Shown: positions 28,951 through 40,015 of the stretch, one piece after another
How the letters are laid out: each line of letters opens with the position of its first letter
Numbering within the stretch: the stretch's first letter is position 1
Assembly: GCA_030068525.1 (NCBI GenBank)
Contig: JASJOS010000015.1
Location: 186,001 to 250,000, forward strand
Length of the DNA: 64,000 bases
Source of the DNA: Xanthocytophaga flava
GTDB lineage: Bacteria > Bacteroidota > Bacteroidia > Cytophagales > 172606-1
Direction of reading: 5' to 3'
The notes under the pieces: model-generated
Told to the model about the DNA's origin: nothing
Database searches by the model: none
Seen by the model: only the letters and a program-made list of their open reading frames with translations
Translations under genes and position numbers: made by a program

Positions 28951-29835
28951 ATGAAATCTCTTTTAGGCACATTTGCTACCTTACTTTTGATTAATTCTGC
29001 TTTTGCACAAGATCTATTTGTTGCAAAAGATCTTACTGCTGAGAAACAATTTACTGTGAATATTGAAGGACCTATGGTCGATAAAAAAGGGAACTTATAT
29101 GTCGTAAATTACCAAAAAGATGGTACCATCGGATTGGTAAAGCCCAATGGAGAAACTTCTCTTTTTGTAGAACTGCCTGCAGGAAGCACTGCCAATGCCA
29201 TACAGTTTGATAGCAAAGGAGTTATGTTCCTGGCCGACTTTTCAGGACACAATGTGCTTAAGGTTGACCCTAAAACAAAAAAAGTAACGGTTCATTGCCA
29301 TAATGATAGCTTTAACCAGCCTAATGATATTGCTATCAACCGTAAAAACCAGTTGTTTGCCTCAGATCCGAACTGGAAAGAAAGTAAAGGCCAGATCTGG
29401 CGCATTGATACTGATGGCAAAGCAACATTGCTGGAAAAAGACATGGGCACTACCAACGGGATTGAGTTAAGTCCGGATGATAGAACATTGTATGTCAATG
29501 AAAGTGTGCAACGTAAGGTATGGAAGTATAATGTGGATTTTGTAGGAAACATTTACAACAAACAACTCTTCACCCAATTTGTCGATGGGGGTATGGATGG
29601 AATGAAGTGTGATGCTGAAGGAAACCTGTATATTTCCCGGTGGGGTACAGGTAAGGTCGTAGTTTTTTCACCAGAAGGCAAACAATTGCGCGAAATTCCA
29701 TTAAAAGGTAAAAATGTAAGTAATATCATATTTGGTGGCAAATCCGGAAAAACAGCTTTTGTAACTTTACAGGATAGAGGCTGCTTGGAAACATTTCAGG
29801 TAGACGTACCTGGTAAACGATTTATGAAAAAGTAA
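28951..29835 (+). CDS. Secreted SMP-30/gluconolactonase-like beta-propeller
   Basis: 294 residues with a signal peptide (1-19, ending AFAQ). Propeller blades carry repeated motifs (GPMVDKKGNLYVVN, IQFDSKGVMFLADF, NDIAINRKNQLFASDP, GIELSPDDRTLYVNES, GMKCDAEGNLYISRWG). The conserved metal ligands of the family are plausible: Glu near the N terminus, the Asn of NGIELS and the Asp of DGMKCD. It likely hydrolyses a sugar lactone or related ester in the periplasm. It is 42 bp after the preceding gene. Confidence 0.88.
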   Translation: MKSLLGTFATLLLINSAFAQDLFVAKDLTAEKQFTVNIEGPMVDKKGNLYVVNYQKDGTIGLVKPNGETSLFVELPAGSTANAIQFDSKGVMFLADFSGHNVLKVDPKTKKVTVHCHNDSFNQPNDIAINRKNQLFASDPNWKESKGQIWRIDTDGKATLLEKDMGTTNGIELSPDDRTLYVNESVQRKVWKYNVDFVGNIYNKQLFTQFVDGGMDGMKCDAEGNLYISRWGTGKVVVFSPEGKQLREIPLKGKNVSNIIFGGKSGKTAFVTLQDRGCLETFQVDVPGKRFMKK

Positions 29836-29928
29836 TAAGAGTATACCTGGGTCCTTCCAAATTTGAAGACTGGGAGATAGGTATGTAAATAAGGAAAAAC
29901 TATCCTCCTGAAAGGAACACACTCTCTA

Positions 29929-30041
29929 TCCTCCTGAAAGGAACTCGTGACAAGACCGGCGGCCTTTGGATTCTGAATGCATTTTTTTCTCTCAGAACCT
30001 AGGCATGGCTCTATTTGTCACAAGATTCTTTCAGAAGGACA
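29929..30041. mobile_element. MITE-like element, copy 1
   Basis: About 113 bp with imperfect terminal inverted repeats. The left end starts TCCTCCTGAAAGGAACTCGT and continues into GACAAGACCGGCGGCC. The right end is the reverse complement of CTTCTGAAAGAATCTTGTGA plus CAAATAGAGCC. A partial direct copy of the left end precedes it at 29903-29918. No transposase is encoded. The same two ends recur at 47374-47566 in the opposite orientation. The rest of 29836-30210 shows a further decayed end near 30087-30105 and nothing else. Confidence 0.6.
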
Positions 30042-30174
30042 AAAGGGGGATTCTTTACAGAATGACAGATAGAGGATGGAGGATGATCCTTTCAGGCGGA
30101 CGAAAGGGGAAAGGATAATAGTAGGGATGATATAAATTGGAGAGGAAAGAGAAGAATGACTCAAGTATGAATAA

Positions 30175-31275
<1,101 letters not shown>

Positions 31276-31704
31276 GGAAGGACTATTTTGCTTACAGTAA
31301 AAAATATTTATTTTTGTTGTACTTAGTCTTCTGGCATAATAGGCATTTTTTCAACGATATTTTCTTTTCCCTTTATCTAAATTCCTTTTCACCACTATTT
31401 CAGGTTCATTTCTATTTTCCTGTTTACCAGAGCCAATGTAGATATGAGTACTATTATCTAAGAACTGATCTTATCGGATTATACTAGACAGGCTGCTTTT
31501 CAAGGTAGATGATTCCTTTTTTCCTGATAGCCAAGGCCGCAGTCGATAAAGTAACAGTAATAAGATACTAGGTATGAGAATTTCCCGAATGAAAGGATTT
31601 TATCACACTACCTATGTAATATACGGCTGATTTTATTGCCTGTTTATCTACAAGACTTTTGTAGATTGCCCGAAATTATTGCATTATTCTGTTTTTAATT
31701 TGCT
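31276..31704. other. Intergenic region upstream of the VWA/MoxR/LRR module
   Basis: About 430 bp of AT-rich DNA. It must hold the promoter of the three-gene module. A TACAAGACTTTTGTA palindrome lies at about 31649-31663. I see no exact TAnnTTTG site, repeat or small gene. Confidence 0.4.
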
Positions 31705-32910
31705 ATGGCACAAAGCCCTCCGGTAGGGGATATATCCCGAATCTGCATACAGCTTTTATTGAAAGAACCTTTTTATGGACACTTTCTTATGGGGATTCCC
31801 AAAGAATTCTCTGATAAAATAAAGACGGCTGCTGTTGCACTTTATAAAAAACAGATGATTAAACTGATGGTCAATGCTGAATTCTGGAATTCACTCTCAG
31901 AGATTCACCAGTATGGATTGATCAAACACGAAGTTCTGCATATTGTGTTGCGGCATCTGATTCTGCAAAAAAACTTTCCTCAGAAGAGATTATTCAATAT
32001 CGCTGCTGATCTGGTTATCAACCAATATATTCAGTCTGAACAATTACCAGAAGGTGGACTAACCCTGGAGATGTTTCAACCCCTGTTGTCTAAATATGGC
32101 ATCACACTGGAAAAGAAGCAGGGGGTAGATTACTACTATCAGCAGTTAGCCAAACTGATGCACTCTGTTAATTCCTCTGGTGAAGGTTGTTCAGATCCTA
32201 TCTTCACTATTTTTAATGAAGACAATGACGAACTGGACAAACACTCTTACTGGGATGAGTTTCGGGAACTGGAAAGTGGTGAACTGAAAGTAATGGAGCA
32301 TCAACTAAAGCGATTAACCAAGACTACATTGGACAGGGTTAAACCTAAAAACTGGGGTGGACTGCCTTTGGATTTGGTTGAGGCATTGCAACAGATTGTA
32401 TTGGAAGAACCCAAAATAAACTGGAAAAGGGCTCTACGGCTTTTCGCTGCCTCCAGCAATAGCACCTATGTGAAAAATACGATTCGTCGGGCATCCAAAC
32501 GATATGGAACAGTACCCGGAATTAAGCTGAAACGTCGACAGGAGCTGCTAATAGCCATTGACACATCTGGCAGTATAAACCTGGAAGAGGTACAAAGTTT
32601 CTTTCAGGAGATCTATTATATCTGGAGGCAGGGCTGTATTATCACCATAGTAGAATGTGATGCCAAAATTCATAGAGAGTATGAATTTAAAGGAAAGTTT
32701 CCTGCCGATTTTCAGGGAGGAGGAGGAAACGACTATACAGAGGCTGTGGAGTTAGCAAATAAAACTATGCCAGATGGATTGATCTATTTTACGGATGGAC
32801 ACGTGTTTACACCCGATATAAAACCTCGTATGCCTGCCCTTTGGGTTATTTCAGCAGATGGCTCAACCCAATACAGAGCGAAAGATGAGCGGGTAATTCA
32901 AATGAATTAG
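31705..32910 (+). CDS. VWA-like protein with HEXXH metallopeptidase-like domain (DUF2201 type)
   Basis: 401 residues, no signal peptide. The N-terminal half has an intact HEVLH zinc motif (residues 75-79) in GLIKHEVLHIVLRH. The C-terminal part is VWA-like, with the metal-ion site DTSGSI (Asp286) and later TDGH. This matches the 'putative metallopeptidase plus VWA-like' family often paired with MoxR ATPases. It is the first gene of an apparent operon with a MoxR ATPase (71 bp downstream) and an LRR protein. The predicted role is a substrate-binding or proteolytic partner of the ATPase. The substrate is unknown. Confidence 0.87.
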   Translation: MAQSPPVGDISRICIQLLLKEPFYGHFLMGIPKEFSDKIKTAAVALYKKQMIKLMVNAEFWNSLSEIHQYGLIKHEVLHIVLRHLILQKNFPQKRLFNIAADLVINQYIQSEQLPEGGLTLEMFQPLLSKYGITLEKKQGVDYYYQQLAKLMHSVNSSGEGCSDPIFTIFNEDNDELDKHSYWDEFRELESGELKVMEHQLKRLTKTTLDRVKPKNWGGLPLDLVEALQQIVLEEPKINWKRALRLFAASSNSTYVKNTIRRASKRYGTVPGIKLKRRQELLIAIDTSGSINLEEVQSFFQEIYYIWRQGCIITIVECDAKIHREYEFKGKFPADFQGGGGNDYTEAVELANKTMPDGLIYFTDGHVFTPDIKPRMPALWVISADGSTQYRAKDERVIQMN

Positions 32911-32981
32911 ATAAATACCTACTTTCAAGTAACAAAGTAACCATACATACTATTTTTTACTATTAAATCTATTGATCCTAC

Positions 32982-34091
32982 ATGGCAGCTTCTAATGGGT
33001 ATGTTTTCTATGGAGTAGAATCTACTTCGCAGGAAGTACGCAAATTTACCGAACATATATTAAGGGCTAATCTGGCCGCAGAAGAGAAAGGACACAAGAA
33101 AACGCCTGTTTGTATCTGGGGGACACATGGGATTGGAAAAACAGAGGTGGTTCAGCAGATTGCCAGAGATAATAACTACCAGTTTGTCTATATTGCTCCT
33201 GCCCAGTTTGAGGAAATGGGAGACCTGATTGGAATGCCAGCCATCGAAAATGGGAAAACCGTATTCCGTGCTCCGGAATGGGTGCCTACCCAGCCAGGAC
33301 CAGGAGTCTTATTGATTGATGATGTGAATAGGGCTGATGACCGGATTCTACGAGGGATTATGCAATTGTTGCAGAATTACGAACTGGTAAGCTGGAAGTT
33401 ACCGTATCAGTGGCAGATTGTGTTGACTGCCAATCCCGATGGAGGCAATTATTCTGTAACACCTATGGATGATGCCATGCTTACCCGTATGATGCATATT
33501 ACTATGAAGTTTGACAGCAAAGTATGGGCATTCTGGGCTGAGAAAGCAGGCGTAGATCCGAGAGGAATCAACTTTGTACTTACCTATCCGGAAGTAGCAC
33601 ATGGCAGCCGAACTACCCCTCGATCCCTTGTGCAGTTTTTTGATAGTATCAGCAGCATCAAAAGCTTGTCTGACGAATTGCCGCTGATTCAAATGCTGGC
33701 ATCTTCCTGTCTGGACGAAGAAACCGTTACCTCGTTTATTTCCTATGTACAGCAGAATCTGAGTGAACTGATTTCGCCGGAAGAAATTTATGAAGCCAAG
33801 GATTTTTCCCGGCAGGTATACCATCCAGTTAAAAAGTGTGTAGACCAGGATGTGTTTCGGGTCGATATTATGGCTACCATCTGCACTCGTTTGATCAACC
33901 ATCTGACTATTCAGAATATAAAGTTAAAACCTGAGCAGGTTAAGAATATACAGGAATTTATCAAGATAGATTTTCTGCCCAATGACTTGCGTCTTTCGCT
34001 GTTACAGGATTTGGTGCAATCACCTAATTCTACACTAAAAATGGTGATGGCAGATCCGGAAGTAAGTCGACTGTTACTAAAGAAAATGTAA
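32982..34091 (+). CDS. MoxR-type AAA+ ATPase
   Basis: 369 residues. Walker A is GTHGIGKTE (47-55), Walker B is VLLIDDVNRAD (109-119), sensor 1 is the Asn in LTANPDGG (151), and an arginine-finger region MLTRMMH follows. This is the MoxR branch, which acts as a chaperone that remodels proteins, usually with a VWA partner. The VWA gene is directly upstream, and the LRR gene starts 3 nt after this stop, which suggests translational coupling. The C-terminal ~170 residues form a lid and a helical extension. Confidence 0.92.
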   Translation: MAASNGYVFYGVESTSQEVRKFTEHILRANLAAEEKGHKKTPVCIWGTHGIGKTEVVQQIARDNNYQFVYIAPAQFEEMGDLIGMPAIENGKTVFRAPEWVPTQPGPGVLLIDDVNRADDRILRGIMQLLQNYELVSWKLPYQWQIVLTANPDGGNYSVTPMDDAMLTRMMHITMKFDSKVWAFWAEKAGVDPRGINFVLTYPEVAHGSRTTPRSLVQFFDSISSIKSLSDELPLIQMLASSCLDEETVTSFISYVQQNLSELISPEEIYEAKDFSRQVYHPVKKCVDQDVFRVDIMATICTRLINHLTIQNIKLKPEQVKNIQEFIKIDFLPNDLRLSLLQDLVQSPNSTLKMVMADPEVSRLLLKKM

Positions 34092-34094
34092 ACT

Positions 34095-36989
34095 ATGGCA
34101 CTGGAATATAAACATTATTACTATCTGTGGGGAATTGAGCGGGAGGTAGAAGCTATTTACCTGTCGAAACCTATCCCTGTTTCTGAATTAAAAACACGAG
34201 TGCCTAATATAAAAGGAATTCATCTGGAATTTGATAAGACTGAGTTCAGACCTGCCCGAATCAATCATGATGAGTATCTGCTGGAACTGTTACAGGCATT
34301 TCCGTTACAAGAATTAAAGATTGACCGAAGCCGGATTACAACAATTCCGGAAATTCTCTGGACGCACCCATTGGAATTACTGCAAATAGAATATGCTCCA
34401 GAACTGAAATCTATTCATGTTCCGGATGATGCTACACTCGTGCTGGAAAAGCTCGTGATCAATGGGGAAGATATTGTTGTTAGTCCCAAGCTATTTTCAT
34501 CACCTGTTTTACATGAAGTCAACGTAATAGGGGTTCAAAGAGGACTAGAAGGTATAGATAAAGCTGTTACTCTTAAAAGACTTCAGATTGATAACTATAA
34601 ATATCCATCCCTACCAATTGATTTTACTACCTTACATCAGTTAGAATATTTATCTATTGGTAATTCTGAAAGCTTGGAGATACTTCCAGAGCTGAATGGA
34701 CTAACAGGTATGGAAGAATGTTATTTTTATAAATTGCCTGCACTGTCTCAGTTGCCTAATGGCTGGGATAATTTACAACAACTGACAACGCTGAAGCTAT
34801 CAAAGATTGCCACTGAAAAGACCCCTGTAACATTCAACTTTACACAACTTGACTCTCTGACACATCTGCAGGTGTTTGCCAGTCATTTTGCAGAAAATCC
34901 ATTTGGGAACATGCCTGCATTGACACGTGTAGATTTTGAGTATATGCCTATTTCTATGTTGCCTGCCTATCTTTTTCAAAGTCGACAACTTAAATGGCTG
35001 AAATTGGAAGGATTACCACAATTAACAAAATGGCCGGAAGAAATGAAACAGTTTGACCAGTTGACTGTTTTGAATATACGAAGAACTGGTATTGAAACAT
35101 TACCAGATTCGTTAGACCATCCTTTGCTGGAAAGGATATATCTGGAAGAAGTGTCCCTGAAATCATTACCTGAGTGCTGGGCTCAACTAAAAAAGCTTAC
35201 CTTGCTTTCCATAACGAATTGTCCGGATCTGGAAATACTTTCCAGTCTGGGAAAAGAGAACACTTCGCTGAGCCAGATAGAACTTACTAATTTACCAAAG
35301 TTGAGTGCTTTACCTGAGTCCTGGTGTCAACTGACAAAACTTGTTTTTTTAAGTATCAAAGATTGTCTCAACCTGGAGAAACTTTCTGATCTGGGAAAAG
35401 AAAATTTTTCACTGGATGAGATAAGAATTTCAAACCTGCCAAAACTAACTGCATTGCCAGATTCCTGGGATGAATGTCCTGTCCTGGCAAAGCTGGAGAT
35501 TCGCCAGACCGGACTTCGCCAGTTTCCTGATAGCTGGCAACATATGCGTTCTCTATCAGAAATTAGAACTTCTGATAATACCAATCTTCAGTATATACCT
35601 GGGGTAGTGGCCGTCTGGCCTTCCTTACAACAAAACTGGATTGCAGAAAAGTGTATTCCTGCACACTATAGGTCATATGTCCGTGATTTACCTCATTTGT
35701 TACAGGAAACAGGCTGTACAGCTGAACAGCGAAAGCTGATAGGAACCATTATTTTTGCGGGAAAAGAGGACCTGACATCTTTTCCCAATGTGAAAGATCT
35801 ACTAATGAGCCTGGTCAATAAGAGAAATTTGCAGATCAGGCAATTGGTTTGGGATAATCTGTCAGTTTTGAATGATAATGTACCTGTATCTGACAAACAA
35901 AATACATTCTCTGTCTCTATTTCTGGTAATACGAAGCGGGCTAAAACCTATTACAAAGAAAAACTGAAAGCCAGTGGGTTTGTCTATCAGCAAAAACTAA
36001 GCGCAGATACTCAGTGGATTGTAGTGGGTGATGAGATAACACTCCCACCTGATTTTTGGAAATACCCGCACCGTTTTCTGTCAGAAACAGAGCTGGATAC
36101 CTTTCTGGATCAGGAACAGCCTGGCTTTATGACTGCGCTGGAACAACCGGAACTGGAAAATTTGCGAAAATTGGTTTGGTCTAATGATCCTGTGAATGAA
36201 GAATTGGTGTTAGAGATGATTAAAGGAGGAGGAATTCCGGATGAATTTATTCCGGATTTGCTGATCGTGGCAAAAACAACGAGAGAAAAAAAGATAAAGG
36301 ATAATTTGCGAAAGTTGCTGGCTCCGAAGCTATCTAAAGGCGCATCGCAGATTTTATCAAACCCGGTAAACCTGGGGCTAGGACGTTGCCCTTATTTACA
36401 GTATGAAAGAGTAGCTCCCGATTTTGATGTAGCTCAGATGGCTGTCTGTCATTACAAACGTACAGGCAAATTTTTGCAAAATTTTTTCTACCTGAAAAGT
36501 AGCCTGACCAATAGGTATCGAGCAGAGTTATTCAATCTCACTATTCCAGCTTTTACTGTAAAGCCACACTATGTTACTTTGGGTGGCTGGAATTTTACTG
36601 CTGCAGAGATTAACCAGATCCTACAAATGGAAATTTTTCAGGGAAGACTAGAACGTCTGATATTGCCAAAATGCAATATAGAATCTATCATGGACTCATT
36701 GCTACTGCATTCTGCAACATTACAGGATATTCAGGCATTTACGGATGAAAAGGTTGTACCTGCAGAACTGGAGAAGCTCTCCCGATTGCAAAAGATTAAC
36801 ATTCATGGAGATAATCTAAAGGAGATTCCCGATTTTTTACCACGATTAAAGTATCTGAAAGAGATATTCCTGTATAGTAAAGAAGCTCTTGTCGTGCCTG
36901 AGAACTTTAAAGGACTGAAAAAAATGAAGAGGCTTTTGATACAGCCAATGCCTATCAATGCAGTTGATTTTAGCAATAAATTTATATAG
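34095..36989 (+). CDS. LRR / BRCT-like / helical / LRR protein
   Basis: 964 residues, no signal peptide, so cytoplasmic. Leucine-rich repeats run from ~70 to ~510 (repeating LxxLxIxxxxxLxxLP). A BRCT-like stretch spans ~603-672 (FSVSISGNTKRAKTYYKEK ... WIVVGD). A helical module follows at ~683-745 (LVLEMIKGGGIPDEFIPDLL) and a second short LRR block at ~850-960. Residues 358-405 and 406-453 are a near-perfect tandem duplication of 48 residues. It is translationally coupled to the MoxR ATPase and is probably its adaptor or target-recognition component. The protein at 48354-50870 has the same architecture. I cannot name the family. Confidence 0.8.
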   Translation: MALEYKHYYYLWGIEREVEAIYLSKPIPVSELKTRVPNIKGIHLEFDKTEFRPARINHDEYLLELLQAFPLQELKIDRSRITTIPEILWTHPLELLQIEYAPELKSIHVPDDATLVLEKLVINGEDIVVSPKLFSSPVLHEVNVIGVQRGLEGIDKAVTLKRLQIDNYKYPSLPIDFTTLHQLEYLSIGNSESLEILPELNGLTGMEECYFYKLPALSQLPNGWDNLQQLTTLKLSKIATEKTPVTFNFTQLDSLTHLQVFASHFAENPFGNMPALTRVDFEYMPISMLPAYLFQSRQLKWLKLEGLPQLTKWPEEMKQFDQLTVLNIRRTGIETLPDSLDHPLLERIYLEEVSLKSLPECWAQLKKLTLLSITNCPDLEILSSLGKENTSLSQIELTNLPKLSALPESWCQLTKLVFLSIKDCLNLEKLSDLGKENFSLDEIRISNLPKLTALPDSWDECPVLAKLEIRQTGLRQFPDSWQHMRSLSEIRTSDNTNLQYIPGVVAVWPSLQQNWIAEKCIPAHYRSYVRDLPHLLQETGCTAEQRKLIGTIIFAGKEDLTSFPNVKDLLMSLVNKRNLQIRQLVWDNLSVLNDNVPVSDKQNTFSVSISGNTKRAKTYYKEKLKASGFVYQQKLSADTQWIVVGDEITLPPDFWKYPHRFLSETELDTFLDQEQPGFMTALEQPELENLRKLVWSNDPVNEELVLEMIKGGGIPDEFIPDLLIVAKTTREKKIKDNLRKLLAPKLSKGASQILSNPVNLGLGRCPYLQYERVAPDFDVAQMAVCHYKRTGKFLQNFFYLKSSLTNRYRAELFNLTIPAFTVKPHYVTLGGWNFTAAEINQILQMEIFQGRLERLILPKCNIESIMDSLLLHSATLQDIQAFTDEKVVPAELEKLSRLQKINIHGDNLKEIPDFLPRLKYLKEIFLYSKEALVVPENFKGLKKMKRLLIQPMPINAVDFSNKFI

Positions 36990-37016
36990 TCTGCTATTCT
37001 GAAATTTCTTGTTAAC

Positions 37017-37064
37017 AGCCCTGCCAGTTATTGTATGTATGATAATACAATAACTGGCAGGGCT
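37017..37064 (+). terminator. Strong hairpin after the LRR gene
   Basis: A perfect 20-bp stem (37017-37036 against 37045-37064) with an 8-nt loop, then TCTGTCTTTTAG. It lies 28 bp after the LRR stop and ends the three-gene unit. Confidence 0.8.
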
Positions 37065-37274
37065 TCTGTCTTTTAGCAAAAACGGAAGAGATGAAAATCT
37101 GTTGAAATATGAGTTTTTATAGATAAGGTAAGTAATCGGATGGATATGTTATTTGCCCTAATTAGTATAACGCTGAATTTTAGTCTAAAGTCCATTCGTA
37201 ACCAGTTCTTAGCAAACATACGTCTATGGATAAATTGAATATATGTACTTGTTTATTCAACTTATTGACAATCA

Positions 37275-39824
37275 ATGCGTCGTTTACACTCTAAATCTCC
37301 ATACTGGAGTATGACAAAAATCCTGATTCAACAGTTTATCTGTATAATTCTGGATTTTGTTTATCAATTTGTGAAAAAAAAGGATAGAAGTGATTCTTTA
37401 GTTATTGTAACATTTCGATCAAAACAGATGGGTGTTATCCCAGACTATACAATCTCTGCCAATACCTTTCAACAGGTAAGACACAGGAAGAGATATCCCT
37501 ATTTTCTCTTGATTTTGGTTTGTCTGGCCTTGCAGGTATTTCCGGAAAGAGCGGAGGCAGTCGTTGCCAAACCGAGGGAAAATACAAAAGGTCCTTCTAT
37601 AACCGTAGATAGTCTGGTCAGTCAGATTGAGTCTATGTATACTACGCTAAACCGTATCAATTTTCGTAACCGGCGTGGTTTTGCAACCAGAGAGATCGAT
37701 CAGTATCTGCCTGAGGTTAAGTCTAACATTCAGATTATACGCGAGAATCTGGCACTTTACAAACAGGTAATAAATATCAAGAACCTGGAAACCATGTCTG
37801 TATTACTGAAAGACATGAAGAATGATCTGGAAGAGTGGCGTAAAACGCTGATTCAGCATAGTAAAGATCTGAAAGAAATGAATCAACAACTAGTTGAGCT
37901 TTCTCGTGACTTTAACCTGCGAATCCAGCAAACTTCTGATACCAGTGTGAGTCATCTGTATACAACAGAATTAAAAGAATTAAAAGAAAAATGGGTAAAG
38001 TCCCGCAAAGCCACCAGTGAGAATATAGCTAAAATCAATCACCTGCAGGCTGTAGTTTCGGACAACTATTTTGAAAGTATAGAACTTCAGAACGAAGTAC
38101 GGGATATGTTGCGACAGTCTGCCGCAAAGACTGCCGGGAAAGAATATGATTTCTTATGGGAAACACCAGGTTCTGTAAAACAGGACGATGCCATTCCACA
38201 GATGGCCCGCAAATCATATGAAGGACAACGAAAAATCTTAAAATACTATATCGATAAAAACGGGAGTAGCCGTTTGGGTATACTGGCTCTGGGAGGATTA
38301 TTCTTCTGGTGGGTATTTTCTAACTTCCGGAAGATTGACAAACTACAGGCAACTGAAGCACTTTCGGATATAAAAATTCAATACCTGAAACCTATCCCTG
38401 TCATTTCCACACTAGTAGTCATTCTGATCCTGGCACCATTTATTGATCTGCATCCACCTTCTGCCTATGTGGATATGATGCAGTTCTTTTTGCTCATTAC
38501 GCTTACAGTATTTATCTGGCGTAACTGGCCAATGAATCTGTTTTACTACTGGTTGGCAATCATTATATTCTATGTTCTATTCCTGATTACCAACAACTTC
38601 CTTGCTCCAACACTAGGGCCAAGACTTTTGTTACTGGCATTGAATGTGGCTTCTGTGGTGTTTGGATTGTTGTTCTTCTCCCGTATACGCAAGGCCTTAT
38701 CTATTGTGCGGTTTGTTCGTGTCGTATCTATTATCTACATTGTATTTAACGTTCTTTCCATTCTGCTTAACTTATTTGGACGACTGAGTCTGGCCAAGAC
38801 CTATAGCATGACTGCTATTTTTGGTATTACTCAGATCATAGGGCTGGCTGTGTTTATCCAATTGTTAACAGAAGCGATTCAATTGCATTTAAAGAAAAGC
38901 CAGCTTTCCAAAGGTATCGCTTCCCGATTTGATCAGGAGAAGATACAAAAAGTCCTTAACAAAGGGCTTTTGATCATAGCTATTGTGTTCTGGGTGGTCA
39001 TCTTTACTATCAATCTCAATATGTATAGTATGGTGTTTGGCTCACTGGAACGCCTGCTTACTCGTCCACGGTCATTAGGGAACACTTCCTTTACCTTAGG
39101 GAATGTTCTGTTGTTCTTTGCCATTATCTATATTTCCAACTTATTGCAAAAGAACATTGGACTTTTCTTTGGTGAGACTGATGATGAAACTATTCCAGAC
39201 AAAAAAGGTTCTCGTCTGGTAGTGATGCGCCTGATTCTGTTGTTGCTAGGATTCCTACTGGCCATTGCCGCATCCGGGTTGCCTATCGACAAAATCACTA
39301 TTATTCTGGGAGCTTTGGGTGTCGGTATTGGTTTGGGTTTACAAAATATCGTTAATAACCTGGTGTCGGGTGTGATCCTTATTTTCGAACGTCCGTTCGA
39401 AATCGGTGATTCGATTGAGGTAGCTAGTAAAAAAGGACGGGTAAAAGACATTGGCATTCGTTCCAGCCGACTTATCACGGCAGAAGGCTCTGAGATTATT
39501 GTGCCCAATGGAGACTTGTTATCAGGCCATGTGGTGAACTGGACATTGAACAACAACCATGTGCGTATAGAAATGATATTTAAGGTAGGCACAGGGGTAG
39601 ATCTGGAAACAGTGAAATCGTATTTGCAGGAAGAGATTATGAAAAACCCGAATATCCTGTCCACAACGCCGCCGGACATACTACTTAGCGGAATTTCCGA
39701 GAAAAGCTTTGAGATTAAAGTCTTGTTCTGGATTAGCAATATCCGAAAAGAGCAAGTTATAAAAAGCGAAATACTAACCAGTGTCTATAAGCGATTTGTA
39801 GAACAATCTGTGCCGATTATATAG
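37275..39824 (+). CDS. Large MscS-family mechanosensitive channel
   Basis: 849 residues from the first ATG. Positively charged residues then FLLILVCLALQVFPERAEA look like a signal sequence at ~74-95, so a later start (ATG at 37428, residue 52) is plausible. A periplasmic coiled-coil domain (~110-290) is followed by about ten membrane helices. The MscS core is near 660-840: TM3 LGALGVGIGLGLQNIVNNLVSGVILIFERPFEIGDSIEV, then the beta domain (IGIRSSRLITAEGSEIIVPNGDLLSGHVVNWT). It releases solutes on hypo-osmotic shock. It resembles the MscK/MscM class in having a long periplasmic domain. Confidence 0.9.
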   Translation: MRRLHSKSPYWSMTKILIQQFICIILDFVYQFVKKKDRSDSLVIVTFRSKQMGVIPDYTISANTFQQVRHRKRYPYFLLILVCLALQVFPERAEAVVAKPRENTKGPSITVDSLVSQIESMYTTLNRINFRNRRGFATREIDQYLPEVKSNIQIIRENLALYKQVINIKNLETMSVLLKDMKNDLEEWRKTLIQHSKDLKEMNQQLVELSRDFNLRIQQTSDTSVSHLYTTELKELKEKWVKSRKATSENIAKINHLQAVVSDNYFESIELQNEVRDMLRQSAAKTAGKEYDFLWETPGSVKQDDAIPQMARKSYEGQRKILKYYIDKNGSSRLGILALGGLFFWWVFSNFRKIDKLQATEALSDIKIQYLKPIPVISTLVVILILAPFIDLHPPSAYVDMMQFFLLITLTVFIWRNWPMNLFYYWLAIIIFYVLFLITNNFLAPTLGPRLLLLALNVASVVFGLLFFSRIRKALSIVRFVRVVSIIYIVFNVLSILLNLFGRLSLAKTYSMTAIFGITQIIGLAVFIQLLTEAIQLHLKKSQLSKGIASRFDQEKIQKVLNKGLLIIAIVFWVVIFTINLNMYSMVFGSLERLLTRPRSLGNTSFTLGNVLLFFAIIYISNLLQKNIGLFFGETDDETIPDKKGSRLVVMRLILLLLGFLLAIAASGLPIDKITIILGALGVGIGLGLQNIVNNLVSGVILIFERPFEIGDSIEVASKKGRVKDIGIRSSRLITAEGSEIIVPNGDLLSGHVVNWTLNNNHVRIEMIFKVGTGVDLETVKSYLQEEIMKNPNILSTTPPDILLSGISEKSFEIKVLFWISNIRKEQVIKSEILTSVYKRFVEQSVPII

Positions 39825-40015
39825 GGTATAGGATAATTTTACCTGAGATGTTACTAAATCAGAGCTTACAGTTTTTCAAAAGGTTGTAGGTTCTGGTTTA
39901 CTTTTTTGAAAGATAGCTTTCTATTCTCTCAGAGTCCTGACCTTTTCACTTGCAGAGTTTTATGGATATATCTATCCGAGTTTGTTTATTGTCCCGAACA
40001 TCATTCTTCCTACCA

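Noticed and set aside
39128..39739. Long minus-strand reading frame of 203 codons
   Set aside because: It lies wholly inside the MscS-core coding region, with low-complexity antisense composition and no motif.
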